Origin: Chytridium lagenaria
Lineage: Eukaryota; Chytridiomycota; Chytridiomycetes; Chytridiales; Chytridiaceae
DNA length: 64,000 bases
NCBI GenBank assembly: GCA_025449115.1
Contig: JAHLKC010000128.1
Span: 55,299-119,298 of the forward strand
Direction: 5' to 3'
The notes under the pieces were generated by a model that made no database searches, was not told the origin of the DNA, and worked only from the letters and a program-made list of their open reading frames with translations. Position 1 is the first letter of the stretch; every line of letters begins with the position of its first letter. A program made the position numbers and the translations under genes. This document shows, one piece after another, positions 33,586-44,993 of this stretch.

Positions 33586-33894
33586 ATGTCAATCAGACCC
33601 AAAGATCCAACAGTAGTTTTGGGGCTTGCGCTTCTCGTTGCATCAAGTCTCAGTCTTGCATTCTTCCTCTATGCCGGAGTCTTCGTGAAGTTGGGGCCTC
33701 CATCTGTAAACCAAGTAAGGAAAGGACACATCTTCGATCTAACAGGCAAAGGCAGTCGAGTTCCTTAGAAACGATTACCATTACAGCTTTCTCATACCAT
33801 TACTCCCCCTATTTTACTATTTTTCATTCTTTTAAATTGGCTTGGTTTAAAACTATTTCGCCATATGTTTAATCGTTTTAAAAATACCCTATAA
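33586..33894 (+). CDS. PIGY: PIG-Y-like subunit of the GPI N-acetylglucosaminyltransferase
   Basis: A tiny two-pass ER membrane protein of the complex that makes GlcNAc-PI, the first step of GPI anchors. Exon 1 (33586-33714) gives MSIRPKDPTVVLGLALLVAS, FFLYAGVFVKLGPPSVNQ. A 36-nt intron (GTAAGG to GATCTAACAG) joins in phase to AKAVEFLRNDYHYSFLIPLL, ILLFFILLNWLGLKLFRH and a basic end, TAA at 33894. The pattern TM1, KLxPPS, then NDxYYxFLxPL and the second TM ending LKLFRH matches plant PIG-Y as I recall it. One C missing in a C run near 33818 breaks the frame. About 85 residues. It converges on the WD40 gene, 10 bp between stops. Confidence 0.7.
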
Positions 33895-33904
33895 CACGAG
33901 ACTT

Positions 33905-36900
33905 TTACGGCTCTGACGCCGTCATGTCATGCACAAAGTATTTTCTTTGTGTAAAGAACAAACCGCCAGCTCCTCCTCGTCTGATATAGTCCAACTCGGA
34001 TTGGGTTTGAATATCCATAGCACCACCGACTTCTTCCGGCGCAATGCAAAAAAACCCGCGCACTGGGGTTGTTTGTTGCAGAATGGCTTGTGCCCAGCCG
34101 GCTTACAATCGGTGAGCCGCTATTTTGCTCTTCGAAAGGCACTAACGTCACATTTTCCACTGGCATTGACTTATTCATGCGCTGAAAATGCAGAGATATT
34201 GCTCCTCGATATCCTTTTGATGCGATGTTTGTATAGAGAGGGGGGAATTTGTCTTCACCATGTAAGAAACGAAAGAATACATCTACTTACGTATTGCAGT
34301 GTTCTAAAGTTTCCCGGATGGATGGCACATGCTATGGTGGGTACCTCCAGTGAAAAGTTTGGCCGACTTTTACCCGTTTAATTCGAGGCAATGCTGGATT
34401 CCTTTTATTCGCCCGCATCTCCGCTATTTTCTCCTTCCTCTGCGCGATTCGAAACTGTCTTTCCAATTCTTTCCTTCTCATAAATTCGACTAAAGCCATT
34501 TGCCTCTCCTGCTCCATTCTAGCTTCCTCTGCTGCCCTTGATTCCCTCGCCAGTTCTCCAGCCGTTCTTGTTCCTCTTTGGCTATTTTTTTCTCTATACA
34601 TGTGACATAGAAATTGATGGCTGCAGCGAAGTCCTGCGCGCTGGGATTTTGAAGAACAATAACAGATTTTCGGCCCGCGAGGGGATCGTGATCAGCTGTA
34701 TACTCCTGAAGCATGATGTGATTGAGGAAATAATTGTATAGAGGCGAAATAAGATAATGGATAATATAAAGTAACGAAAAAAAATCAAGGAAACTAAGGA
34801 AATAAGAGAATACCTGCGGTGCCGCCTTGCTGTCAGTGGATGTCTTCACGTAGGAACCTTCATCTTCCTGAATAGCCTGAGAAAGCCCTTCCTGAAGCGC
34901 CTCAGTTATTGCCGGACGATTTACTTTCAACTGGCTTGACAATTTCACGCGGAACAAACGCCAAAGAAGAACGCCTAGAAGCTCTTCCTCCTCCCACTGC
35001 TATGGAAGCCCTTCTGCCACCTTTCACACCTTTATGTACAGGAGATGCCTCTATTTTGTGAATCGAAGGGCGTGGTTTAAACTCCTTATCGTCGTCCTTA
35101 TCCATATCATCATCTTTATCAGCGTCGTTCTTTTTGCCTCGTTCAAGCCGCCCATTATCCGAAAGCTCCTTTAGTTTCCGGAGAGCTTCAGGATCTTTGC
35201 AGGTTTTCAAAAGGTATTTCTTCAAATTTCTTCGCAGCCATGCAACTATATTATTTCTGAAATCCATAATCGCTGGCGATACCATTTGCTTAACTGTTTT
35301 CGAATCTGGTGTAGACTTCGTCAGACTTTCTACAAGAACTGCCTTTTGCGCCTTCATAATTAGATTATATTAAATGCGGCTATACCTCCTGAAAATGTTC
35401 CTCGATAGCGTCTAAAAATATTTTTGTGTCTGCTTTTGATCCTCCGAAAATAGTTAAAGCTTCTTTTGCTTTTTCTCTTTCAAATAATGAAGTTAGCCTA
35501 AACTAGGGATTATCGCATTTACTTTAATCGTGCTGAAGATGGTAAAAGTTGCATAACGAGAGTGGGTATGACCTCGGTTTGAGAGGAGCCATATTTTGCC
35601 AATGAGTCAATAAGAAGCATCCGAAGCTATTTTTTCTTAACAACTTTGTAAAAAATACCCATACCTCAATTTCTTTTTCATCTGGTTCTGTAAACATGTT
35701 TCCCTGTAAATATCTACAAAAAAGTCTGGAGCAAGACGTTGTATCGCGAAACCCAAACTCTTCAAATATCCAATTTAAATATTCCACAATCTCAATTCGG
35801 ACACTTGCTGAGGACGCTGTTCGGAAGCACTCTAATACTATTGGCATGATACTGTCTCCATTTGCGTCTACTTTAAGTTTTCTCATTTCCCTTCTGGAAG
35901 CGTTCCGCGAGCTCGTAGTCGGGTTAGGGGTTGGTGCGGTATTTGGTTGGGTTGTCGGATAAAATATCTACTCCGAGTCAACATACAAAGTTATGATACG
36001 CGGTATGATACGCAAACCTCATCTTGTGGAAACCACGAATATACTATGGCCTGCTCGACAATCTTTGGGTACTTCAAGTCTTACGCGGTTCTAAGGCAGT
36101 AGGCTTATTGAGAAGAACAGCCCCTGGTAATCTTCTAGTATAGTTATGCTCATAAGAAACATTCTCGTCATCACTTTCTTCATGAACATCTTCAACGTGC
36201 TGCTTAGGTATAGCTTCATCCACATCGACTACAGCGTCTTTCTCCTTCTCCTTCTCAATCTCTTCAACCATATGTTTCAACTTTGCCTTATATAAATCAC
36301 TTTTTTTTTTTCGTTCGTCTTCCTTTAAAGAATTTTGCTTCTCTAGCTTCTTAACGTTTCGCTTTAATACAACCTCAAGCCAGTAAAGCCTTTGTGGGTT
36401 GCTTTCCAATCGGCGACAAGTTTGAATAACACCGAGTTTGGAACTTCTCCGTCAGGTGCAATTTTTAGCTTTCCCTCTTTCCTTGCTTCATTGATTATTT
36501 CCTGAATGGTTATGCTTTCTACATCATTCTTAGTCCAAGTTATAAAATGATGTAGAAGCTTACGTCGATATTCTTTCTGAGGCGAAAAGTCTACTTTGTC
36601 TTCTTCCACTGGATAAGGAAACTGTAAAGATAAATTAAAACCCGCGAGATAATACTACCAGTGTTCTTTCCGATTGAGCAAGTGGGCTTGAGGTATGTAG
36701 GCTCAAAAATGAAATTTCAATGTCGTCCATTGAGAAGCTTAAGTCATCACCCTGAGCAGGGTGAAGCATGTCCGCTCCAACTTATCCATTCGCTCTTCGA
36801 CCGTTCTCTCAGACGCGCTTCAGCTTTAAGCTCAAGGTCTTTATGTCGCAAGTACAAATTCATTTCTTCTTGCATAACAGATTCCTATACACGTTAATAT

Positions 36901-39900
36901 CCTATACCTACAGATCACACCTGCTGGCTAAGTTCTGCATTCTCTACTTCTTTCAAGCGCTTTCGTTCTGCTAGTGCGATTTCCGGCGTTCTACCAACGC
37001 GCCAAGCCTATCAAGGAGTTGTTGAAAGGCAACCTCATGAGAGCTAGGTTTTTCCATAGCATCAACAGAACCTGAGAATGCTCTATCTGTAAGTACTCTA
37101 TCTCTCTTAGATTTTCTGGTGTTCACGGTGCGTTCCTCTTAACATCTTCGAAGGGTATAGCAAAATTCATGGACGAAAGATATTCAATCCATTTCTGCTC
37201 TGACGATAAAGCGATATGCGGTTGATGAGACATGTTAAAAGTGTTTTCGAGAACTGAATAATTTTCTTTGAAGTTGAAGCCTTCGTTAAATGAAATCGGA
37301 GGCTCAGGGGATTTTTCCTTCCTTGACGTGAGTTCAACGGTCTTGATATAACCCGGAGGAAGGTACAATGAATAACGGATGATATCGATACGGTTTTGGA
37401 TGCCTAGTAGGAGATCCCTCGAGAATTGGCAACACAGAGGCTCTCCAAAGGCTCTTGAAACTGGATTTCTCTGATAGAAAACAAAATAGATTAAATTCGT
37501 AATAGATATCGCGGGGTTGCACCTCACTAGCGAGTTATATGTATCCCATACACGAATCGTAGAATCTCGGCTTGATTGACAAATAATCCCAGTTTGCGTA
37601 CGCAGCAATAGCGGTAATAATATCAGTATGATCGTCGCTTTTGCTATGATTTGGGACAAGCCTCCAATCTTCCTTTTTTTAGAACAATTGCCGGATAGGA
37701 GACGTACCTCCTCTGTGGAGGTTAAACATGTACATGTTTACGGTCCAATCGTCTGATGTCGCACATATGTTGTTGTCCAAAACAGATATAAGTCGAGGTA
37801 TGAAATGAATTCCGATGGTGACTTTGATAGTTATAATGTCTTGAGCTAAAGGATCGACCGTTGAAATTCTAATTGCGCAATCTTGCCAAGTCAGACTCTA
37901 GACCTATATTTCCCAAACCTTCTCCTCCCGTTATAAGCAGCTGCTGTTTTAAATCCGAAATCATCTGAGTGATGCCTCCCATGTGCAACTATTATACTAT
38001 TAAAAGTGATAAAGCGGCAAAAGTAACCTGTACTCGATACGCCACAGTTCCCGAACATTATAAAAGAGAATTGACCATTATTTGTTCCAGCAAGGAAAAA
38101 ACAAATCCTCGAGATTTAATATGCTCCGGTAAGTCGCAATCAGGAGCATACTTTCCCTCATAAATAGATATACATCCTATATCCTCCTTTGCTATAATCG
38201 TATAAGAGTATAACTACGCACTAAATTACCAGACTGAGGCAACCTCCACACATTGACTACAACGCATGGGTTCAAGTTTGTCGCAATAATCCAAACCTCT
38301 CCGCTATCGACAAGGAGGAATAGTCTATCTGCACGTTTTTTTAAATAAATGAAAGGGTTATGGCCACAAACCTATCGAAGGGCAATAAACGAGGTCCTCA
38401 AGTCGATCTGTTTCTAACAAAGGTAAAGATGTAGTGATCACCTTTCCTGAAATGGGTGACATTAACCGTATCACGCCATCATCTGACCGCACAAGAACTC
38501 TAGCAAGAAGATTTGGCGATTTGTATCGAATAAGTCTGGTGACGTGAGTGCTACCAGAGTCAATTAGTTATAATAGTAGTCACTTCATACTTAATCGTCG
38601 AGAATCCAGTGTTTATCGGATTTAATGACCATACCATAATTGTGTTGCGAGTTACAATGTAAAGCTGATTATCATCCATAACTTTTAAGCTAATTGGCTT
38701 CTCTCGCAAAATGAAGGCTTAAAAAAAAATTAGATGCGCTTATGGTCAGACATACCAATACACTTCTTTAAAAGTTTTTAGATTGTACATTCGCACCGAG
38801 TAATCCAAGGCACAAGAAATAACAAGAGGTCCATATGGCAGAAAGCAATCGACGTTACGGGTTTCGTGTGCGAATTAAACTCATGAACCAAGGCATCCGT
38901 CATATTCTTCACTTTAACTATGTAGAAACAGTCGGGTGGATATCCGATAGAAGGTTACTTACTTGACCCATTTGTGCATCCCAAAATAGTGTAATGATAC
39001 ATGTCAAAATGATTCATACAGGTTATTTGCCGAAAAGATACATGGAACCATCTGTCGAGTTCTTCACCGGTTATTGCACTGAAAACCTTGAAATGTAAGA
39101 TTATTTTGTTGTATAGTGTAAATACCATTATTTTTGTATTTATAATAGCATAGACCTTGTGGTTTTTTTCGTCGATAAAGATACCGGTAATCCATTCATC
39201 CACAGGCAAACCAGTACTCACGGTAAATTTTACAGCTGGATCAATTCTCACAAGACCTCTAATATATTAGTCGTTTTTTAAGAGGCTGAAGAATTACTTT
39301 TGCATCGATCCAGTAAGAGTCCACACAGTCACCGAATGTGAGCTTGCTGTCACGATCTCGTGCGTTAAACTGTTGTATTGTATACTATTATCTGTCAGCT
39401 AGCGCAACATCCTAATATTATACTGTTGTATATGATCTTGGGTATAATGTATATTTGAAAGCTCGAATTTAGGTGTAAAAAACTGAAAATGTTACTTGAT
39501 GACTATAATGAGCCCACCTTGATCGACTTATCGTCTGAACAGCCAGCATACATGCTGAACCTAGCCAAAAAGACGCATTGAAATAAATCCGTTGATAATT
39601 TTACAACGCTCCGCGGTTTTAATGTAGCAGACCGCGCAACGTCCCATATCCGAACCGTCCTTGAATGATCAATGCAAACAAATGTATAAGGAACCACTTT
39701 GTGCACTTTTGAACCCAACGCATCCAGCTTTTCGTCCTCCTCTGTCTGTTTCTCGTTATCACTCTCAATCTCCGCCTCGTTTCTTTTCCTCCCGAATTTG
39801 TCCACGCGTCCTTCTGCGTGATGCCATGGAACTCGAGGGTGCATTGGACGCATCGAATATGATGCTTTACATTTAGCTTGTATTTAAATTGAAAGCCCTG

Positions 39901-40320
39901 ACGAATTGAAAGAGAATAGGGAATTGGCGCACTGTTGTTGAGCAGGTTAACTATATCCGGCGTTTTTTTGAGGAAGGCGGCTCTAACTGCTTTCCATAGC
40001 TCAAGAACACGTTCTCTTGGCACACGGTTGATGGGAGAGCGAAAGACGCTATTTGCTCTGCTTCCTGAGCCTGGTCGTGAACGCATCATAACGCTTTGGC
40101 GACGAGATACAGACGCTCTTCTCCCTTGCGCCAAAATTGCATCGTTTCTGTAGATTCCAGTGTTGTTTGTAACTGAAACCCGACCCTTAATCATGTTTTC
40201 TGACGTGTCACCTTGAACTGCCACTTTAACTGCCCAATAACGATCATCTCCTTTGCTCGCCTCAGAGACTCCAATACCCTCCGTATCTACTCTTTCCAGG
40301 GCAGATGCAATCATCACCAT
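33905..40320 (-). CDS. Large WD40 / coiled-coil / HEAT-like protein, possibly axonemal
   Basis: I treat this 6.4-kb stretch as one gene because reading passes from exon to exon on one strand without a terminal landmark. The start at 40320 (MVMIASALERVDTEGIGV) leads to WD40-type strands (FVCIDHSRTVRIWDVARS, CSDDKSIK, ASSHSVTVWTLTGSMQKG, IICQSSRDSTIRVWDTYN). Next come a helical and acidic coiled-coil part (KNVKKLEKQNSLKEDERKKK, MVEEIEKEKEKDAVVDVDE) and HEAT-like helices (MPIVLECFRTASSASVRIEI). Then a basic region and a Glu/Arg coiled coil (EEARMEQERQMALVEFMRRK) lead to a compact C-terminus ending at 33905. The order recalls large ciliary WD40 proteins such as the WDR87/97 group; this is inference. 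Many short introns and several one-base breaks exist. It could be two or more adjacent genes, with a possible boundary near 37100. Confidence 0.55.
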
Positions 40321-40412
40321 CTATCTATAGCAGTGTGCCCATATATTTCTGTTCAATATTTCAATTATTGCTAATGACATGAGGATCCAGGATTGCCTTG
40401 CATGTTAACACG

Positions 40413-42625
40413 ATGTTTGTCATGCACTCACTCTTTTTGCAGACAACTTACCGAAAAGCCATATCCAGAGCCGTCTCATCATCATCATTATCATCATTAT
40501 CATTAGCAGCAGCAGCATCGTCATCGTCATCGTCATCGGCATCATCGTCACTATGGCAGCCTCGAATTGGATTAGAAGTTCATGTTCAACTCGTTCTAAT
40601 TCGAAGTTATTTTCAGGTAAAAGATTTGAACATCTTTTATTTCGTTTTAATTCACGCGGGCAACAATTAGATTCCAAGTCTAGATGCTCGTCCTTTGAAG
40701 GTCCAAATGCTAATGTATCCTTGTTTGACTGCGCCTTTCCTGGGACTTTACCGGTAATTTAAGCATAGACGGATTAACTTATGATAACGACACCATAGGA
40801 AATCAACTCAGTTTGCGTGGAGCAAGCACTTAAAACTTCAATCTGCTTGTCCGCGAACGTAAACCGTGCATCAACTTTTGATCGGAAACATTACTTCTAT
40901 CATGACCTTCCCGCTGGCTATCAGATTACCCAAGAGTTTGGTAATTTTACATTATTGTATATTGAATTAACTCCTGCAGAACCTTTTGCAACTGGTGGCT
41001 TCATAGTATTGCTGGATGAAAACATGAAGCCTGCGAAAAGTATAACGATTTCGAAGCTACAACTTGAACAAGTAAAAGAGGAAGAAAAACGGCTTCAAAT
41101 TTAACGTGATTTTCGTTGGTTCTCAGGATTCTGGAAAGACGGTGGACAAAACTGGAGACGTATCACTTGTTGATTTAAATCGATCCGGTGCAGCTGTAAT
41201 GGAAATTGTGACCGAACCGGTTTTAAGGTTTGTTTGTTCCAAAAAAAGGATTAAGCATTATAGGTCGGCTGAAGAAGTTGAATTGTTTTTGAAAAAGCTA
41301 CAAAAGACACTAGAATACAATGGAATATGCGATTCGGAACAAGATGAGGTTTTAAATAATAATTTTTGTGACTTATGCTTTGAAAGAGTGCAGTTCGTTG
41401 CGACGTCAACATTTCTGTTGTCAACTCCACACATCAAGAATCCAATCGTGTGGAGTTAAAGCACCTCTCAAAAAATCTCATTGATAAAACTTGCTATAGG
41501 TCTCTTGCCTTTTACATATGTATTTTTTTCTAATTTTGTTATTGTGAATTAGATTCTGAAATTGCACGCCAAAATCCGCGTTTTGGAAAATGAAGAAGCT
41601 GTTAAACAGGAAACCAGAGGCGTGAATCCGGTATCAGGAGAGACTTTTAGGTTGAGGCGCAAGGAGAGTTCGCACGATTACAGGTTTGATGAGCAATTTA
41701 AAAGTATGGACTTGTTGTCTGACTGTTTTCTGAAGGTTTATGCCTGAGCCCGATCTACCGATTCTCTATATTACAGAGGTTTGATGCCTACATTTTACTT
41801 TTTTAACATGACAGGGGTTGATTTCCAGCGTAAAAAGCTCAATGCCGGAGCCCCTTGACTCAATAGCGCATCGGCTTAAATTTAAGTATGGATTGAATGC
41901 ATATGAGATAAACGTTTTGCTGGAGAACTACGATTCTCTTCCATTTTTTCGAGAAGGTTTTTTGGCATTTCTTCTCCGTATCGCTAAATAATATCAATGC
42001 AGATAGTTCATGGAAGAAATCCCAAAGTAGTCTCGACTTGGTATAGCTTGCCGTTTTTGGTTTTTTTGTTGTTGTTAACCTCACACAAGGATTGTAACAA
42101 ATCTCCTCGGTCTACTCAGATCAAAAGAGATATCTTTTAAAGAAAGTTACGCGACCACTGAAAACTTTGGGCAGTTGATGGATCTTTTAGCCGAGGATCA
42201 GGTTTCTGTTCGTAATTATCACCGGCTTCTCCTAACCTCGATAAAGCTTTAAGGGCGAAAGATATTTTGACCATGATACTTGATGGCGATAAGAGGACGC
42301 CCCATGAAATCGCAGTAGCAAGGAGGTGGATTCAAATAAGGAACGAAGCTGTCATCGGAGAGGCGGCGCGTGCTCTTCTTGCGGAACATCCGGAACTGGT
42401 ATAGTACTTTCGTCGCTTGAGATATTAATTATTTAAGGTGGATAAATTTCGAAAAGGCAAACGACAGCTGCTGAAGTTTTTTGCGGGGAACTTATGAAGC
42501 GTTCAAAAGGAGGGTTTGACCCGGTTATTGCCGACAGAATTCTTCGGGAACTTATTGATGGGAAAAGATTGAAGTATTATGCAATGCTGGGTTTGGTGAT
42601 GATTGGATATGTGAGCTTGATGTAG
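40413..42625 (+). CDS. GATB: Mitochondrial glutamyl-tRNA(Gln) amidotransferase subunit B
   Basis: The PET112/GatB subunit converts Glu-tRNA(Gln) to Gln-tRNA(Gln) in mitochondria with GatA and GatC/F. A presequence ([20 protein letters not shown]) is followed by Ser and Ala runs from trinucleotide repeats, then [36 protein letters not shown] and [12 protein letters not shown]. Next come [69 protein letters not shown] and MPEPDLPIL, all GatB landmarks. The C-terminal tail domain ([56 protein letters not shown]) is present and the stop is at 42625. At least seven introns occur. The start 40413 or 40422 is chosen upstream of the presequence; 92 bp separate it from the divergent WD40 gene. Confidence 0.88.
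40473..40552 (+). repeat. Trinucleotide (TCA/TCG/GCA) microsatellite in the GatB presequence
   Basis: An imperfect run of TCATCATCATTATCATCATT, three GCA and repeated TCGTCA triplets. In frame it encodes alternating Ser and Ala blocks between the presequence and the mature protein, where length variation is likely tolerated. Confidence 0.7.
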
Positions 42626-43204
42626 TGAACATCTCAATAAAACGAGATCATGGCGGCAGGTTTCGTGATCACTCGCTTCATAGTTATTTAAATTGTGTCT
42701 GTAAAGCCGCGTAACTTTGTAAGTGGTTGCAGAGGAATATTTTGTGATGATGTAATAGTCGGTTTGATAGTTCAAATCATGCGGCAAACAAGAATATTTC
42801 GGACACGTCTACACCAAGGGTACCTTACTGCCAGTTCACTCCTTAGGCGAGGTTCAGATTAGCCAAGAGTTCAATATATCAGTAGGAGAGCCGGGGCCAG
42901 AGGATGAAGCACAGTATTCTCGATTGCCTTCCGCATCCTTCTCAAAACTCGCCAAAATGCCCCCGCACGGCGTCCATAATGATTAAGATTTACAAGTTGA
43001 ACTCTTGACTTGCTGTACCTCTCTCCAGTATGAACAATATAAGCTCTACAATTTCTTAATGGAGATACCATACCATTTATTTTGCCCGTCCCTTATCCGT
43101 CGAACGTCAGTTCTGTATGACAACATATAATTTACAGATATACATCCGCATTCACAGTTCCCTACAATCTAATACATTCAGGTTGGATTACATTCATGTT
43201 GAAG
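42626..43204. other. Spacer at border of gene block and transposon island
   Basis: No gene is seen. Short frames on both strands lack codon bias and conserved words. Confidence 0.4.
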
Positions 43205-44500
43205 GGACTGTGAGATAATAAGATATCCTCACCAAGAGGCATGAATGCGTCACCTACATACACGTCGTGCCGTTATTACTATTTGTTTGTTTTTGTAATC
43301 TTCCCCTCCATTGTGAAGTTCTCTCTAGTGGCCTCCTCTACTAAGCCTTGACATACAGAGGTAGAGAACCACATTGTAGGTGACAATATTAACTCTCTGG
43401 ATGTACTCCAGAGTCGGGAATAAAGCCCTACACATCCATTAAGGGATTCAAGGATTTTTTGTGCTGTAGGGTTTCATTTGGTCATTCTACTGTCAGTAAT
43501 AAGGGAATAAAGAAGAAAGTGCCTCAAAACTAGGTCCAAAGTGAGGAGGGGAAAGGTTTTATGCAAAGGGATTCCATCCCGCTTCCAGGAATCAGGTCTC
43601 TGTTTCTGCTATTTACAACCGTTTTAAGGTGTTGTTTCTACTATCTCATCCATCCACAGGCTTCAGGGCTTCATACGTGCCGCTACTCCCACTCCAAACA
43701 TTGGATGGCGTATGTCATCAATAATATAGCAACAGACGTGGTTCTCTGACCAGGCCCTCAAAGGAGTCATGCAAATATGGCGTCTATCTACTGCTCATTT
43801 CTTCTTAGAGGTTCATCTTGGTACAAGTTGCAGTCTCTCCCGGTGACGCCATCACCTAAGCACCTGTTGGCAACATTCAATACACTATAGATAATAAAAG
43901 GGGTTGGTGAAAGCTCATCCAGAGGGCCTTCTAGGTCTTTTGGGTGAACGTATATTCTATTCAACTTTCTACAAATGATTAAACAATACATTAAGGGGAG
44001 TCAAATAACAACAACAGGCATCTCGACCAACGTGGTAGCATGTCATAAGTTGGCATACCGCGTTGACCGCCCTTCCTTCTATAAAAACCTCTCTCGTATC
44101 TATGGGGAAAACTATGAAGAACCCCAAGAGGTAAAAGAATGGAACGGGAAAAAGGAAATAATAATATTGGCACAACCTCTATATAAGCAACACATATAGT
44201 CTCACATCCATGGTCTTCAGAATCTATTTGACAGTGTCCAATGGCGTGTAATGCGAAATGGTTTTTGGTAATTCCAGCTTTTGACCCATCGTCTTGATGT
44301 AACACATAACAGCCTCTCCCCAGAATTTCTCATCAAGACTTGCGTCGCTAAGCATGCACTTTGCCTTCTCGATAAGCAACTGATTCATTCTTTCCGCGAC
44401 ACCGTTCTGCTGAGGGGTGTAGAGCATAGTGAACTGTCAAGTTATTATATAACCTCACCAAGAGGCATAAATACGTCATCTTTATTATAGTAGTTGTGCT
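43205..44500 (-). mobile_element. Degenerate copia-type relic
   Basis: Bounded by two related stretches (about 43210-43275 and 44438-44500) sharing CCTCACCAAGAGGCATRAATRCGTCA. These look like ends of an old LTR pair. Inside, the only recognisable coding is the integrase fragment at 44224-44427. A GAGGAGGGGAAAGG purine tract near 43543 resembles a polypurine tract. The rest is decayed. Confidence 0.45.
44224..44427 (-). pseudogene. Copia integrase fragment fused to a reverse-transcriptase fragment by deletion
   Basis: The first two thirds read YTPQQNGVAERMNQLLIEKA, then FWGEAV, the conserved C-terminal part of the copia integrase core, with the catalytic Glu in VAERM. The frame then jumps to TMGQKLELPK, a sequence that in the complete copia element at 49935-57195 lies about 1.5 kb downstream, in the RT domain. 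It is therefore an internally deleted remnant of a related element, not a host gene. Confidence 0.7.
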
Positions 44501-44574
44501 TAGTTTATGTTTCCTTTATCCCCCGTTCTGATGTTGTCCCCCACAGTTTTTATAGTTTTCCGGATATGAATTAA

Positions 44575-44993
44575 TGAAGGAGGTTCTTGTTTGGTTTCAA
44601 TTTCTAGTTTGTTTTACTTTTCCCGCATTCTTTATTTCACTAAGTTTATTGATGCCCCCGCACTGTTTCCTGCCTGAATTTCTGAGTTTAAATTTATTAT
44701 TCATTTTGCTGCTCATACCATTTGTGTCAGCGTTGATCCCCGCGCGTGATTTGATTAAGTTACTTTACATGTTTGTTTGTTACAATGAGGGATGAAAGGA
44801 TCATGAGACCTTTTTAGCTTGGAGTGCCACCCTCATACTTACCTGTAGTATTTTTGGAAGCTTTTAATAAGAAGTTAGTTGTCATCAGTATTATTTAGTA
44901 ATCACCTCCGGAGACCTCATCACCAATTGACATTTGTTATTATAAGTCTATTACTTATTCTGTGTATCTGCAAGAGCCCTGTCAACCCCTATA
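44575..44993 (+). mobile_element. Diverged copia LTR (family B), plus orientation
   Basis: About 420 bp whose reverse complement matches 46304-46652 over most of its length, for example AAGAAGTTAGTTGTCATCAG, the GGAGTGCCACCCTC block and TTTGATTAAGTTRCTTTACA. The order of motifs also parallels the LTR of the complete copia element (CATGAG, ATTAAnCCC, CTCCAGMGGTGAC), so this is an older relative. It ends in AGAGCCCTGTCAACCCCTAT, a decayed version of GAGCCCCGTAACCCCTACA. No partner or target duplication is seen. The left boundary is approximate. Confidence 0.6.

Noticed and set aside
12998..42625. Programmed ribosomal frameshifting or RNA editing as the reason for frame breaks
   Set aside because: Breaks are insertions and deletions at unrelated sequences, lack a common slippery motif, and also occur in transposons and LTRs. 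Sequencing error explains all of them more simply.
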